Positions 8,717 through 16,364 of a stretch of 29,852 bases of DNA are shown one piece after another. Under the pieces are notes generated by a model. It had not been told where the DNA came from. It did not search any database and saw only the letters and a list, made by a program, of their open reading frames with translations. Source of the stretch: Calidifontimicrobium sp964618555 (GTDB lineage Bacteria > Pseudomonadota > Gammaproteobacteria > Burkholderiales > Burkholderiaceae_C); NCBI GenBank assembly GCA_964618555.1, contig CAZUBF010000027.1, forward strand, positions 1 to 29,852. Direction: 5' to 3'. Numbering within the stretch: the stretch's first letter is position 1; each line of letters begins with the position of its first letter. The position numbers were made by a program, and so were the translations under genes.

Positions 8717-10261
8717 TCACACGGCGCGTTGAAGCGCCGCCCGCGAGGCTCGACGCGGAAGGAGTTCGTCGAACACCTCGAAAGCCGTGCGTCGTGGGGT
8801 GACGCCGGCCCGGGTGTCCGAGCCGAACCGCATCACCGGTTGGTCGCCCGCGGGGCCGAATCGCGGCCAGGGCGGCAGCCCGGCGCCGTTCGGGTCGGCA
8901 TCGGCGACGAACCGCATCCATGCGTCGGCGAGTTGCCGGGCCCGGCAGTGATCCGCGTCGCGCCATGCCCACGAACGCTTGGCGAGGTTGTCCCAGGTGT
9001 ACGGGAGCTCCGCGGTGTGGAACGTGCCGAAGCCGCCCAGCCCGTCGGGGGCAGGCGCGACGTCCTGCGGTACGGGAGGCGGATGGTCCAGTTCGTAGAC
9101 CCAGGTGGATGCCCCCACGCTCTCCGCGTGGGTGCGCGCCCAGCGCCACACGGGATAGGCAAAACGGCGGTCGCCGATCAGTGCGCGTCGCGCCTCGCTG
9201 CCCGGTGTGTCCAGCGTGGCCCCGTAGTGCTGCTCGAGGGCGGATCGCGTTCCTCCGGCGGCGGGCACGCTGAATTCGCCCAGGGCGCCTTGCGGGGCCA
9301 CGACGCTGCCCTCATCGGCGTTCCATCCCGCGAGCAGCGGGATCGCGGCCTGCTCGCCCGCGAGAAAGACGTCGGTCGTTTCCCGCACCAGCAAGGATCC
9401 GTCGACCACGACGCCTTGCGGTGCCAGGCGCAGGAAGGCCGTCGCCGGCTGATCACGCCACTCGGACAGCGACCGGCCGAACGGAGCCAGCAGTTGGCGA
9501 CCCCGTTCGGCCGACTCGCCCAGGGAAGGCATGCGCCCCTCGACGCGGCACAGGCCCGACAGGCTCTGGCCGATGGCGGCGCGGAACAGACCCCGGGCCG
9601 ACGGCGCGGCCATCAGGTGGCTGACCGTCGCCGCACCCGCCGAGCTGCCCGCGAGGGTCACGCGCCCCGGTTCCCCGCCGAATGCGGCGACGTTGTCCTG
9701 CACCCAGCGCAGTGCGGCCACGACGTCCTGGAGCCCGTAGTTGCCCGATGCGCCGCTGGCGTCCTCCGCGCACAATTCGGGCAGCGACAGGAAGCCCAGC
9801 AGGCCCAGCCGCATGTTGAGCGTGACGACGACCGCGCCGCGTGCGGCGAGGCGCGCGCCGTCGAACAGATCCTGTCCGCCGTGGCCGGTGCGAAGTGCGC
9901 CGCCATGCACCCACACCATCACCGGCAGCCTGGCGTCGCGGGATGGATCCGGCGTCCAGACGTTGAGGTACAGGCAGTCCTCGCTCATCACCAACGCACG
10001 GGCGTCGTCGTTGTTGAGCCGGTACATCAGCGATGCGCGCGCCGGCAGTTCCTGCAGGGGTGCGGGGCCGAACTCGAACGCAGGCCGCTCGCCGTCCCAT
10101 GGCTGCGCGGGCTGCGGTGGTCGCCAGCGCCACTCGCCCACCGGGGGCCGCGCGAACGGAATCCCCTTGAAGGCGCTGACGCGCTCCAGCGAGCGGCCGA
10201 CGACTCGGCCGCACGTGGTGGAGACGCGGATCGTGTCCGCCGTGCACATGCCGCGACTCAT
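8717..10261 (-). CDS. Type B carboxylesterase/lipase family hydrolase
   Basis: A 514-residue alpha/beta hydrolase of the carboxylesterase type B family, full length. It has the FKGIPFARPPVGEWRW opening (31-46), the EDCLYLNVWTP signature (95-105), the HGG oxyanion loop at 119-121, and the nucleophile elbow G-S-S-A-G at 205-209 with Ser207. Further on are the acidic residue in NADEGS and the catalytic His in GTFHTAELPY. The elbow is usually G-E-S-A-G; Glu replaced by Ser is uncommon but leaves the triad intact. No signal peptide is seen, so it should act in the cytoplasm on an ester of the pathway substrate, perhaps freeing a phenol for the hydroxylase (inference). It lies 22 bases below the amidohydrolase gene. 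ATG at 10261 or 10249 could be the start; neither has a clear ribosome site. Confidence 0.87.
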   Translation of the reverse strand: MSRGMCTADTIRVSTTCGRVVGRSLERVSAFKGIPFARPPVGEWRWRPPQPAQPWDGERPAFEFGPAPLQELPARASLMYRLNNDDARALVMSEDCLYLNVWTPDPSRDARLPVMVWVHGGALRTGHGGQDLFDGARLAARGAVVVTLNMRLGLLGFLSLPELCAEDASGASGNYGLQDVVAALRWVQDNVAAFGGEPGRVTLAGSSAGAATVSHLMAAPSARGLFRAAIGQSLSGLCRVEGRMPSLGESAERGRQLLAPFGRSLSEWRDQPATAFLRLAPQGVVVDGSLLVRETTDVFLAGEQAAIPLLAGWNADEGSVVAPQGALGEFSVPAAGGTRSALEQHYGATLDTPGSEARRALIGDRRFAYPVWRWARTHAESVGASTWVYELDHPPPVPQDVAPAPDGLGGFGTFHTAELPYTWDNLAKRSWAWRDADHCRARQLADAWMRFVADADPNGAGLPPWPRFGPAGDQPVMRFGSDTRAGVTPRRTAFEVFDELLPRRASRAALQRAV

Positions 10262-10283
10262 GAGCGCTTGCTGAGTGGCCCCG

Positions 10284-11558
10284 TCAGGCGGCCGACAGTT
10301 CGGCGCCGCGCCGTTCGTGGCGATGCGCGTCCAGCTTGTGGAGCTGGCCGTCTTTCATGATCATCGACAGGCGCCGGCGGTCCTGCAGGACGGTGATGTC
10401 CGTCGTGGGATCGCCCTCGACGAGCAGCAGGTCGGCCAACCAGCCCTCGCGCACCAGACCGAGCTGTCCCTCCAGGCCCATCAGCTGCCCGCCGACCTCG
10501 GTGGCAGCCCGCAGGGCCATGGCGGGCGACATGCCGAACCATTCGACGAACAGCTGCAGGTCCTTCGCGTTCAACCCGATGGGGTTGAAGCCGAAGCCGT
10601 AGTCGCTGCCCGGAACGATGCGCAGTCCCGCGTCGATCATCCTGGGAACCACCGCGCAGAGGCTGGCCTTGCCGACGTCGACCTCCATGCCCGCCGACGG
10701 CGGGTTGGGCACGTTCTCGAACATCCAGAAGCTGCCCGGCGACGGCGCGAAATAGACCGGCTCGTCCGCGTGCTTGGCCATCGCGATGGTCTCATCGTCG
10801 ATATAGGTGTTGTGATAGATCGCGCGGAACCCGGCCCGGATCGCCATCTGCATGCCCTCGGGCGAGTGCGCGTGCGCGGTCAGCCACAACTTGCGCTCGC
10901 GTGCGACCTCGCCGGCGGCCTGCACCTCCACGTCCTGGAACTCGAGCAGCTTGGACGTGTACTCCATCAGGGCGCTTTCGCCCGTGATCGGCATCTTCAC
11001 GATGTCGACCCCGACATCGGCCATCTCGTGCACGAACTTGCGAACCTGGTCGGTGATGGGCTCGCGCTCGTAGGCGCTGCGGTGAGTGGCGTTGGACACG
11101 GGCTTGAGCGTGGCCGACGGCGCCTGCATCGTGTCGGCACTGACCTCCCACGAAGCGGCGCGCAGGCGCGGCCCGGGCATCCAGCCCTCGTTGATCGCCT
11201 TGCGCAGCGCGACCTCGACCCGCGGGCGGCGGTTGCCTCCCGAGTAGACGCTGGTGTAGCCGTGGTCCAGCATGACCCGCGCGTTGTGGCTGATGATGAG
11301 CGCCTGCTCTTCCTCGGGCTCGGTGCGCGGCGACTTGTGCTCGACCGTGGAGCCGAGTCCCAGGTGGGTGTGGCCGTCGACCAGGCCCGGCATCAGCGTG
11401 GCACCCGTCGCGTCGATCAGCTGGACATCGCTGCCTTGCGGGCGCCCGATGTGACTGGCGATGCGGGCGATGCGATCGCCTTCGATCAGGACGTCGGCCC
11501 TTCGGCGCGCGGTGCCGCTGCCGTCGAAGACCAGTGCGTTGACGATGAGAATGGCCAT
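10284..11558 (-). CDS. Metal-dependent amidohydrolase (imidazolonepropionase-like)
   Basis: A 424-residue cytoplasmic member of the amidohydrolase superfamily. The metal site is complete: His63 and His65 in DGHTHLG, Lys188 (the lysine that is carboxylated to bridge two metals), His229 in TAHAH, His249 in YHNTY and Asp319 in GSDYGFG. A small N-terminal beta-sandwich (1-55) is completed by the C-terminal strands, as is usual. Relatives hydrolyse amides, carbamates, lactones or cyclic ureas. The substrate cannot be named from sequence. Its place between the ring-cleavage dioxygenase and the esterase suggests it acts on the pathway substrate or on a ring-opened product. The upstream spacer to the dioxygenase gene is 101 bases and shows no clear promoter. 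Ribosome site is weak (GAGCAG). Confidence 0.88.
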   Translation of the reverse strand: MAILIVNALVFDGSGTARRRADVLIEGDRIARIASHIGRPQGSDVQLIDATGATLMPGLVDGHTHLGLGSTVEHKSPRTEPEEEQALIISHNARVMLDHGYTSVYSGGNRRPRVEVALRKAINEGWMPGPRLRAASWEVSADTMQAPSATLKPVSNATHRSAYEREPITDQVRKFVHEMADVGVDIVKMPITGESALMEYTSKLLEFQDVEVQAAGEVARERKLWLTAHAHSPEGMQMAIRAGFRAIYHNTYIDDETIAMAKHADEPVYFAPSPGSFWMFENVPNPPSAGMEVDVGKASLCAVVPRMIDAGLRIVPGSDYGFGFNPIGLNAKDLQLFVEWFGMSPAMALRAATEVGGQLMGLEGQLGLVREGWLADLLLVEGDPTTDITVLQDRRRLSMIMKDGQLHKLDAHRHERRGAELSAA

Positions 11559-11659
11559 GTCGCTGCTCGAATGTCGGGTTCGGAAGACACGCAGGGACGC
11601 CCCGGCGCCCGTAGCTGTCGCTCGGGCTCGGTCGGCGCTTCGGAGACGGTCGGCGGTGG

Positions 11660-12601
11660 TCAGCGCGGCGGGGCGACGAACAGCCCCTCGTCCGGCGTGT
11701 TGAACTGCGCAGCCACCACGTGCTCACCCCACTCCGCCTTGGCCGTGCCCCAGCTGTCCAGGACCATCGGATCGGTGAGGTCGCCGGCGATCGGCTGCCA
11801 GTCGCTGGGCAGGTCGCTCATGCCCGCGGTGTATTCCACGCAGTTGCCCGCCGCATCGAAGAAGTAGCCGAAGGCGTTGTCTCCGCTGGCGTGGCGCCCC
11901 GGCCCCCAAAGCAGCTTCACTTCGGCGCGCTGCAAGCGCCCGACGCCACGCAGGTGTTCGTCGATACCGCGCATGTCGAACGACACGTGGTGGATGGACA
12001 CGTGCGGCGCGCGGGCAATCGCCAGCACATGGTGTTGCGCACTTGCACAGCGCATGAACCACAGCAGGGTGTTGCCGTGGATGAACAGCGTCTCGACGGT
12101 CTGGAAGCCCAGGACCTGCTCGTACCAGTCCTTGGTGGCTTCGGGCGTCGGCGAATTGAACACGCAGTGCGACAGCCGCACCGGGATCGACTCGCCGGGC
12201 TCGAGATCGCGATGGGCTCGCGGCTTCACGTCGGCCGACACCTCGACCGTGCGGCCGTCCAGATCGAAGAACCGCACGCCATAGCCGCCCCCCGGCGTCG
12301 TGAGTTCGTGCGGCGGGTCGATGATGCGCACCCCGCGCTCGGAGAGCTGGCGTGCCAGCGCATCGACATGGGCACGCGTCTCGGTGCCGAAGCTGACGAC
12401 ATCCGCGCGCTTCTTCGCATCCTTGCGCAGCCGGATCACGAACGGCTCGGGCGATCCTTCGGCAGCGAAGTAGTGCACGCCGTCCTGCGCCGAGACCTCG
12501 GTCAGGCCCCAGCGGCGGCTGTAGAAGTCGCGCTGTTCGTCGAGCTGCGGCATCGCGAAGCCGACGTGGCGCAAGTGGGTGATCAGCTTGTGGTCGCTCA
12601 T
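11660..12601 (-). CDS. Type I extradiol ring-cleavage dioxygenase (VOC family)
   Basis: A 313-residue protein with two vicinal-oxygen-chelate domains (about 7-125 and 142-260), the layout of BphC-like extradiol dioxygenases. The C-terminal domain has the three iron ligands of the family: His145 in LSHCVF, His205 (or 204) in SIHHVSFDM and Glu256 in NCVEYTAG, with spacing close to that of BphC. The N-terminal domain lacks them, as usual. The enzyme should cleave a catechol next to one hydroxyl with Fe(II) and oxygen. It lies 19 bases downstream of the phenol hydroxylase gene, which would make the catechol. AAGGA lies about eight bases before the ATG. A non-oxygenase VOC enzyme is less likely given the intact triad. 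The exact catechol is unknown. Confidence 0.88.
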   Translation of the reverse strand: MSDHKLITHLRHVGFAMPQLDEQRDFYSRRWGLTEVSAQDGVHYFAAEGSPEPFVIRLRKDAKKRADVVSFGTETRAHVDALARQLSERGVRIIDPPHELTTPGGGYGVRFFDLDGRTVEVSADVKPRAHRDLEPGESIPVRLSHCVFNSPTPEATKDWYEQVLGFQTVETLFIHGNTLLWFMRCASAQHHVLAIARAPHVSIHHVSFDMRGIDEHLRGVGRLQRAEVKLLWGPGRHASGDNAFGYFFDAAGNCVEYTAGMSDLPSDWQPIAGDLTDPMVLDSWGTAKAEWGEHVVAAQFNTPDEGLFVAPPR

Positions 12602-12620
12602 GGTCGTGTCCTTGTTCGGT

Positions 12621-14381
12621 TCAACGGTCGTTCGACTTCCATCCCAGGATGCTCGCCATCGCGTGCGAGAGCGCCTGCGTCGAGTCGGTCGGCAAGGTCG
12701 CGCTTCGCCAACCGACGATCAGGTCCGGGCGCACCAGGACGCATCCGTCGTCCTGCGTGCCTCGAAGGTCCGACCAGGCGAGGAACGGGTCTTCGAACTC
12801 GAGTCCCGTGCCCACTGCGGTGACGCCGATCTCGACACCGGTCTCCTCGGCCACCTTGCGCGCCGCCTCGGCCCAGGCGTGCCCGCCGTGCGAGGTGAAG
12901 AGCTGGAAGCGCCCCTTGCCGGCGAGGTCGAGCGTGGAGACGAGCGGGCCGGGCGTGCGGCGGACCAGCCATGCGTGCGGCAGTGCCGACCCCGGCCTCG
13001 TCGAGGGCTGGTAGTGGAGATCCGGATCCGACGGGGGCTCGGATTCGGGCGAACCATCGTCGACGACCGCGCCGGATCGGTAGGCGCGCGTCAGTTCGAC
13101 GCCGTGCGCTTCACCGTTGTAGCGCGTGTCGAGCAGTTGCCTGCGCAGGCCCTCACGGCCTTCGGCCGTGGCCAGCTTGCCGTCGACATCGGCCTGCGTC
13201 TGCTGGGTGAACAGGCAGGCCCCGAGGTAGTCGGCCAGGCCGTTCGCCTGCCACATGCTCTGGTTGGCGCGCGCGACGATCTGCTTGGCCACCGGCTGTC
13301 GCTCGGCGTTGAAGCTGTCGAGCAATCGCGGATGCGCCTTCCCCTTGACCACCAGCGCCAGCTTCCAGGCGAGATTGAAGCCGTCCTGAATGCAGGTGTT
13401 GGATCCCAGCGCCGCCGCCGGAGGATGTCGATGGACCGCATCGCCCATGCAGTGCACGCGCCCTGCGGAGAGCTGTTCCGCGTGAACGTCGTTCAGCGAC
13501 CACTTCGAGGTGTTCAGCACCCTGATCGGCAGCTGCTCCGCCTTCGGGTCGGCAATGGCCTGCCGGATGCGCTGCACCAGTTGCTCGGTGGTCGCGTCCG
13601 GGCCCTTGTAGGTGGGCGGGATGTAGATCGAGACGAGCCAACGATCCCAGGTCCGCACCATGCGGAAGACGACGACCCCGGCCCACTGCGCCGCGCCCGC
13701 CTGGAGGATCAGGTAGAGCGATCCCTTGCGGTGTGCGGTGTAGGCCGACAGGTCCATGTCGCACAGCACGTTGTAGGCGGAGCCCAGGCCCTGCTGCCCC
13801 ACCAGGGGCAGCCCCAGCTGCTGGACCACGCGGCTGTTCGCGCCGTCGGCACCGACCAGGTACTTCGCGCGGACCAGGTACTCCCGCTGGGTCACGCGGT
13901 CGAGCAGCTTCGCGGTCACGCCGTCGTCGTCCTGCTCGAACGACACCAGCTCCGTCTCGTAGCGCACATGGGCGCCCAGGCGCGTGGCTTCGGCCAGCAG
14001 GATCGGCTCCATCTTCGTCTGGGGAAAGTCGACGAAGGTGCACGGGCTCGCCGAGAGCACGTCCCCCATGCGCGCCGGGTTGTTGCCCCACGCCCACTGA
14101 CGCGCCATCTCCTCGCCGGCCATGCCGCGCAGGAAGAAGGTGCTGGCGATGTCTTCGGCCGGGGACGAGACGGCGAGGCAGTCGGCCTCGAGCCCGGCAT
14201 CGCGGAAGAACTCCATCGTCCGCTGGTTGACGATGTGCGCGCGCGGCGTGTCCGCCGTTCCCCGATTGCGCGAGATCATCAGCGTGCCGACGCCGAAGCG
14301 GCCCAGCGCGACGGCTGTCGACGCACCGGCGGGACCCGCGCCGACGATCAGCACGTCGGTCGCCACAGTCGATGTCTCCAT
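12621..14381 (-). CDS. FAD-dependent phenol hydroxylase, TfdB-like
   Basis: A 586-residue group A flavoprotein monooxygenase. It has the FAD dinucleotide fold G-A-G-P-A-G at 14-19, the GADG motif at 177-180 (FAD and NADPH contact) and the second FAD motif C-M-G-D-A at 311-315 followed by HRHPPAAALGSNT. A C-terminal thioredoxin-like domain (about 470-586) follows. The RAHIVNQRTMEFFRD stretch at 47-61 and overall form are closest, from memory, to 2,4-dichlorophenol 6-monooxygenase (TfdB). It should add an ortho hydroxyl to a phenol with NADPH and oxygen. It is the first gene of the ten-gene operon and faces the AraC regulator across 245 bases. GAGGGG precedes the ATG. Chlorophenol as the true substrate is only a possibility. 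Confidence 0.9.
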   Translation of the reverse strand: METSTVATDVLIVGAGPAGASTAVALGRFGVGTLMISRNRGTADTPRAHIVNQRTMEFFRDAGLEADCLAVSSPAEDIASTFFLRGMAGEEMARQWAWGNNPARMGDVLSASPCTFVDFPQTKMEPILLAEATRLGAHVRYETELVSFEQDDDGVTAKLLDRVTQREYLVRAKYLVGADGANSRVVQQLGLPLVGQQGLGSAYNVLCDMDLSAYTAHRKGSLYLILQAGAAQWAGVVVFRMVRTWDRWLVSIYIPPTYKGPDATTEQLVQRIRQAIADPKAEQLPIRVLNTSKWSLNDVHAEQLSAGRVHCMGDAVHRHPPAAALGSNTCIQDGFNLAWKLALVVKGKAHPRLLDSFNAERQPVAKQIVARANQSMWQANGLADYLGACLFTQQTQADVDGKLATAEGREGLRRQLLDTRYNGEAHGVELTRAYRSGAVVDDGSPESEPPSDPDLHYQPSTRPGSALPHAWLVRRTPGPLVSTLDLAGKGRFQLFTSHGGHAWAEAARKVAEETGVEIGVTAVGTGLEFEDPFLAWSDLRGTQDDGCVLVRPDLIVGWRSATLPTDSTQALSHAMASILGWKSNDR

Positions 14382-14626
14382 TCGTTCCCCTCAGTCAGGC
14401 CGTCCCGGTGTCGGGATCGGAAGACCGAAGGGTAGGAACGACGGATCAACGGATCTTGCGGTTTCCTGCTCTCGGCTTTCGATTGCTGCGCAAACCGCAC
14501 CCGTCAACCGCCGGGCTCATCGCGAGGCGCCCGAAGTGAGGGAATACCCGAAGCCGCACTCACGGGTGGTCCGGCGCGCTCGCGGCTGACAATCGAGTCA
14601 ATTGCTCGGCCAGTCCTCATCCCCAC
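14382..14626. promoter_or_regulatory. Shared upstream region of catabolic operon and AraC regulator
   Basis: This 245-base region separates the divergent hydroxylase and AraC genes and must hold the promoters of both. A tandem repeat of ACGGATCA and ACGGATCT sits at 14441-14456, a candidate binding site. On the minus strand, TTGACG (14515-14510) is followed 17 bases later by AATCGA, a weak -35/-10 pair. A short dyad CGAG-N7-CTCG lies around 14593-14607 near the AraC gene. None of these sites is proven. The AraC gene product is the obvious candidate activator of the operon, as in other aromatic catabolic loci. Confidence 0.45.
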
Positions 14627-15589
14627 GTGGAGTCGGTGCGTACCTCCAGCCACGCCGCATTGAAACCTGCGGCGACCCGATCGACCCGCGTCCTGATGAG
14701 CGACGCGCAGGGAGGTGCTTTCCGCCCGTTCGCCGAACACGTCGAGGTCAAGCTGTCCAGCGATGGCGCCCCCTGGGAGGACGCCGTCGTCGTCGAGGTC
14801 GACGAAGTGCAGCCTGCCGCGATGGAAGACCGCATCCCACAGCATGCGACCGTCGTGTTTCATCTCGACTGCGCGGGCGGCACCGTCGAGCGCAGGGTGT
14901 CACAGCGCCGTGTCGAGAAACTCTCGGCGAGCGCGGGGGTGGTGGACTTCGACCCTGCCGGCCAGGCGACGGCCGCGCGCTGGAGCGAGCCCCACACGCT
15001 GCTGTGCATGATGCCCAGCGAGACGACGATCCAGCGCGCACTGGTCGATCAGCCGGGCGGTCACCGCATCGAACTGGTACGCGGCAGTCACTTCCGTGAT
15101 GTGCAGATCCAGTACATCGGTCAGGCCCTGATGGCCGAGTGCGAGAACGGGTTCGTGTCGGGGCGGCTGTTCGGGGAATCGATGGCGCTCGCGCTGGTGT
15201 CACGCCTGCTGAATCGATTCGGCACGCGCGAACTTCGCGAGGAAGACCGCCCGGCGCGCGGCCTTCCCGCCTGGCGACTGCGTCATGTGACTCAGTACGT
15301 GGACGACAACCTCGGCTCCGACCTGCGTATGGCCGACCTGGCGGCGGTCGCCCACATGAGCGAGTTCCACTTCATCCGCTTGTTCAAGCAGAGTGTCGGA
15401 CTCTCGCCCTACCGCTACGTCGTGGAAAGGCGGGTCCAGCGGGGCCGGGAACTGCTCGCCAGAAGCGATCTGCCATTGCACGAGATCAGTGCCACCCTGG
15501 GCTTCGGCGACCAGTCGCACTTCACCACGGTGTTCAAGAAGTCGACCGGACTGACGCCCAAGCAGTTTCGCGACATCGCGCGTAAGTGA
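14627..15589 (+). CDS. AraC-family transcriptional regulator
   Basis: A 320-residue regulator. The N-terminal part (about 25-200) is a variable sensor region of the kind seen in AraC/XylS proteins. The C-terminal 100 residues hold two helix-turn-helix motifs: one around MADLAAVAHMSEFHFIRLFK, and a second around LHEISATLGFGDQSHFTTVF with the family signature that ends in GLTPKQFR. It is divergent from the catabolic operon, so it probably binds the shared upstream region and activates the operon when its aromatic inducer is present. The start is uncertain: GTG at 14627 gives the longest protein, while ATG at 14696 (MSDAQGG) would shorten it by 23 residues. Neither has a clear ribosome site. It is the last gene of the left block; a broken gene remnant starts within ten bases of its stop. 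Confidence 0.88.
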   Translation: MESVRTSSHAALKPAATRSTRVLMSDAQGGAFRPFAEHVEVKLSSDGAPWEDAVVVEVDEVQPAAMEDRIPQHATVVFHLDCAGGTVERRVSQRRVEKLSASAGVVDFDPAGQATAARWSEPHTLLCMMPSETTIQRALVDQPGGHRIELVRGSHFRDVQIQYIGQALMAECENGFVSGRLFGESMALALVSRLLNRFGTRELREEDRPARGLPAWRLRHVTQYVDDNLGSDLRMADLAAVAHMSEFHFIRLFKQSVGLSPYRYVVERRVQRGRELLARSDLPLHEISATLGFGDQSHFTTVFKKSTGLTPKQFRDIARK

Positions 15590-15593
15590 GGTC

Positions 15594-15690
15594 GATGCCG
15601 CCGCCGCATTGCCGGTAGCGCAGGCCGTCGCGCTCGAACCGGGCACGCGCCGCGCCGCCGCACACGGGGCAGAGGCAATGCCCACCGGCC
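15594..15690 (-). pseudogene. Truncated zinc-ribbon remnant (methyltransferase N-terminus?)
   Basis: On the minus strand, bases 15680-15600 read CPVCGGAARARFERDGLRYRQCGG, the usual first zinc knuckle and following strand of proteins that begin with a zinc ribbon, often SAM-dependent methyltransferases. The second Cys pair is not completed: the reading loses resemblance right after RQCGG at 15600 and runs into the AraC 3' end. The rest of the gene would have lain to the left, where the AraC gene now is. I read this as the 5' stump of a gene cut by the arrival or rearrangement of the left block. No start codon with a good ribosome site is seen. The match is short, so the family name is tentative. 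Confidence 0.45.
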
Positions 15691-15746
15691 AGCGCGCCGT
15701 CCGCAGCGCTGCGCCTGCGGGGTGGATGCGGGCCCTGTTCGCGTCT

Positions 15747-15770
15747 CACAGGCCCAGGCACAGGCCCAGG
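15747..15770 (+). repeat. Two perfect tandem copies of a 12-base unit
   Basis: The unit CACAGGCCCAGG occurs twice without a gap. It lies in the non-coding stretch between the AraC gene and the GYD-domain gene (15590-15914), just beyond the zinc-ribbon remnant. Apart from that remnant and this repeat, I see no gene in this stretch. Copy number may vary between strains by slippage. Confidence 0.8.
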
Positions 15771-15914
15771 GACCGCGCGCTGAAGATGTTCGCCGATCGA
15801 GTCCCGTCGAGACCGAGCCTACGCGGGGTTCGGCCGCCGGTGTCCAAACCCGTCCGGGCGGTCACGGGCACGCCGCGGCCCCTCCCGAGCGGCAGGCGAC
15901 CGCGGCGACGACGC

Positions 15915-16211
15915 TCACGCGCCCATGCGGGCAATGATGGCCAGCATCTCGTCGCGCGAGAACGCGCGCAGCGTCTGCGTGCGCACGTTGCCCTGCATGC
16001 CGATCGCCAGCCCGAACGCGGTCATCGTCGCGTCGTCGGGCGCCTCGAAGCGCACCACGATGTCGTAGCCGCCCAGCGTCCATTGGATGTCGGTCATCGT
16101 CACGCCGGCCTTGCGCGCCGCGGCACCGACGGCCTCGGCGCGGTGCACGGTCTCCTTGACGTTGCGGATGCCCTGGTCGGTGAAGTTGCACAGCGCGATG
16201 TAGCTCGCCAT
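15915..16211 (-). CDS. GYD-domain protein
   Basis: A 98-residue cytoplasmic protein of the GYD family, named for the Gly-Tyr-Asp found here in WTLGGYDIVVRFEAPDD. The fold is a small ferredoxin-like alpha/beta domain similar to dimeric barrel proteins. It starts MASYIALCNFTDQGI and contains the GIRNVKET helix typical of the family. Function is unknown; members are widespread and usually stand alone. AGGAGAG lies six bases before the ATG, so the longer upstream reading is rejected. It follows the SagB-like gene on the same strand by 153 bases. Confidence 0.85.
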   Translation of the reverse strand: MASYIALCNFTDQGIRNVKETVHRAEAVGAAARKAGVTMTDIQWTLGGYDIVVRFEAPDDATMTAFGLAIGMQGNVRTQTLRAFSRDEMLAIIARMGA

Positions 16212-16364
16212 GAGTCTCTCCTGGCTGAAGGGCCGCACGCGGGGTCGTGCCGCCGGCACGGGCCCCGTGGCGTCGGCGACGCACGGGCGCCGGTGCGGCC
16301 CCGCCTGACTACGATAGGCGCCGCGCTGCGGCGTCGCCACTTCGTTCGTGGGCCGCGGCGCCGT

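Noticed and set aside
15797..15805. Nine-base match (TCGAGTCCC) to bases 32-40 of the tRNA-Arg(TCT) as a right attachment site
   Set aside because: The position near the junction is tempting, but nine bases out of a GC-rich tRNA can match by chance and the match does not reach the tRNA 3' end.
16315..16341. GC-rich inverted repeat after the SagB-like gene as a terminator
   Set aside because: The stem has mismatches and no T run in the direction of the gene.
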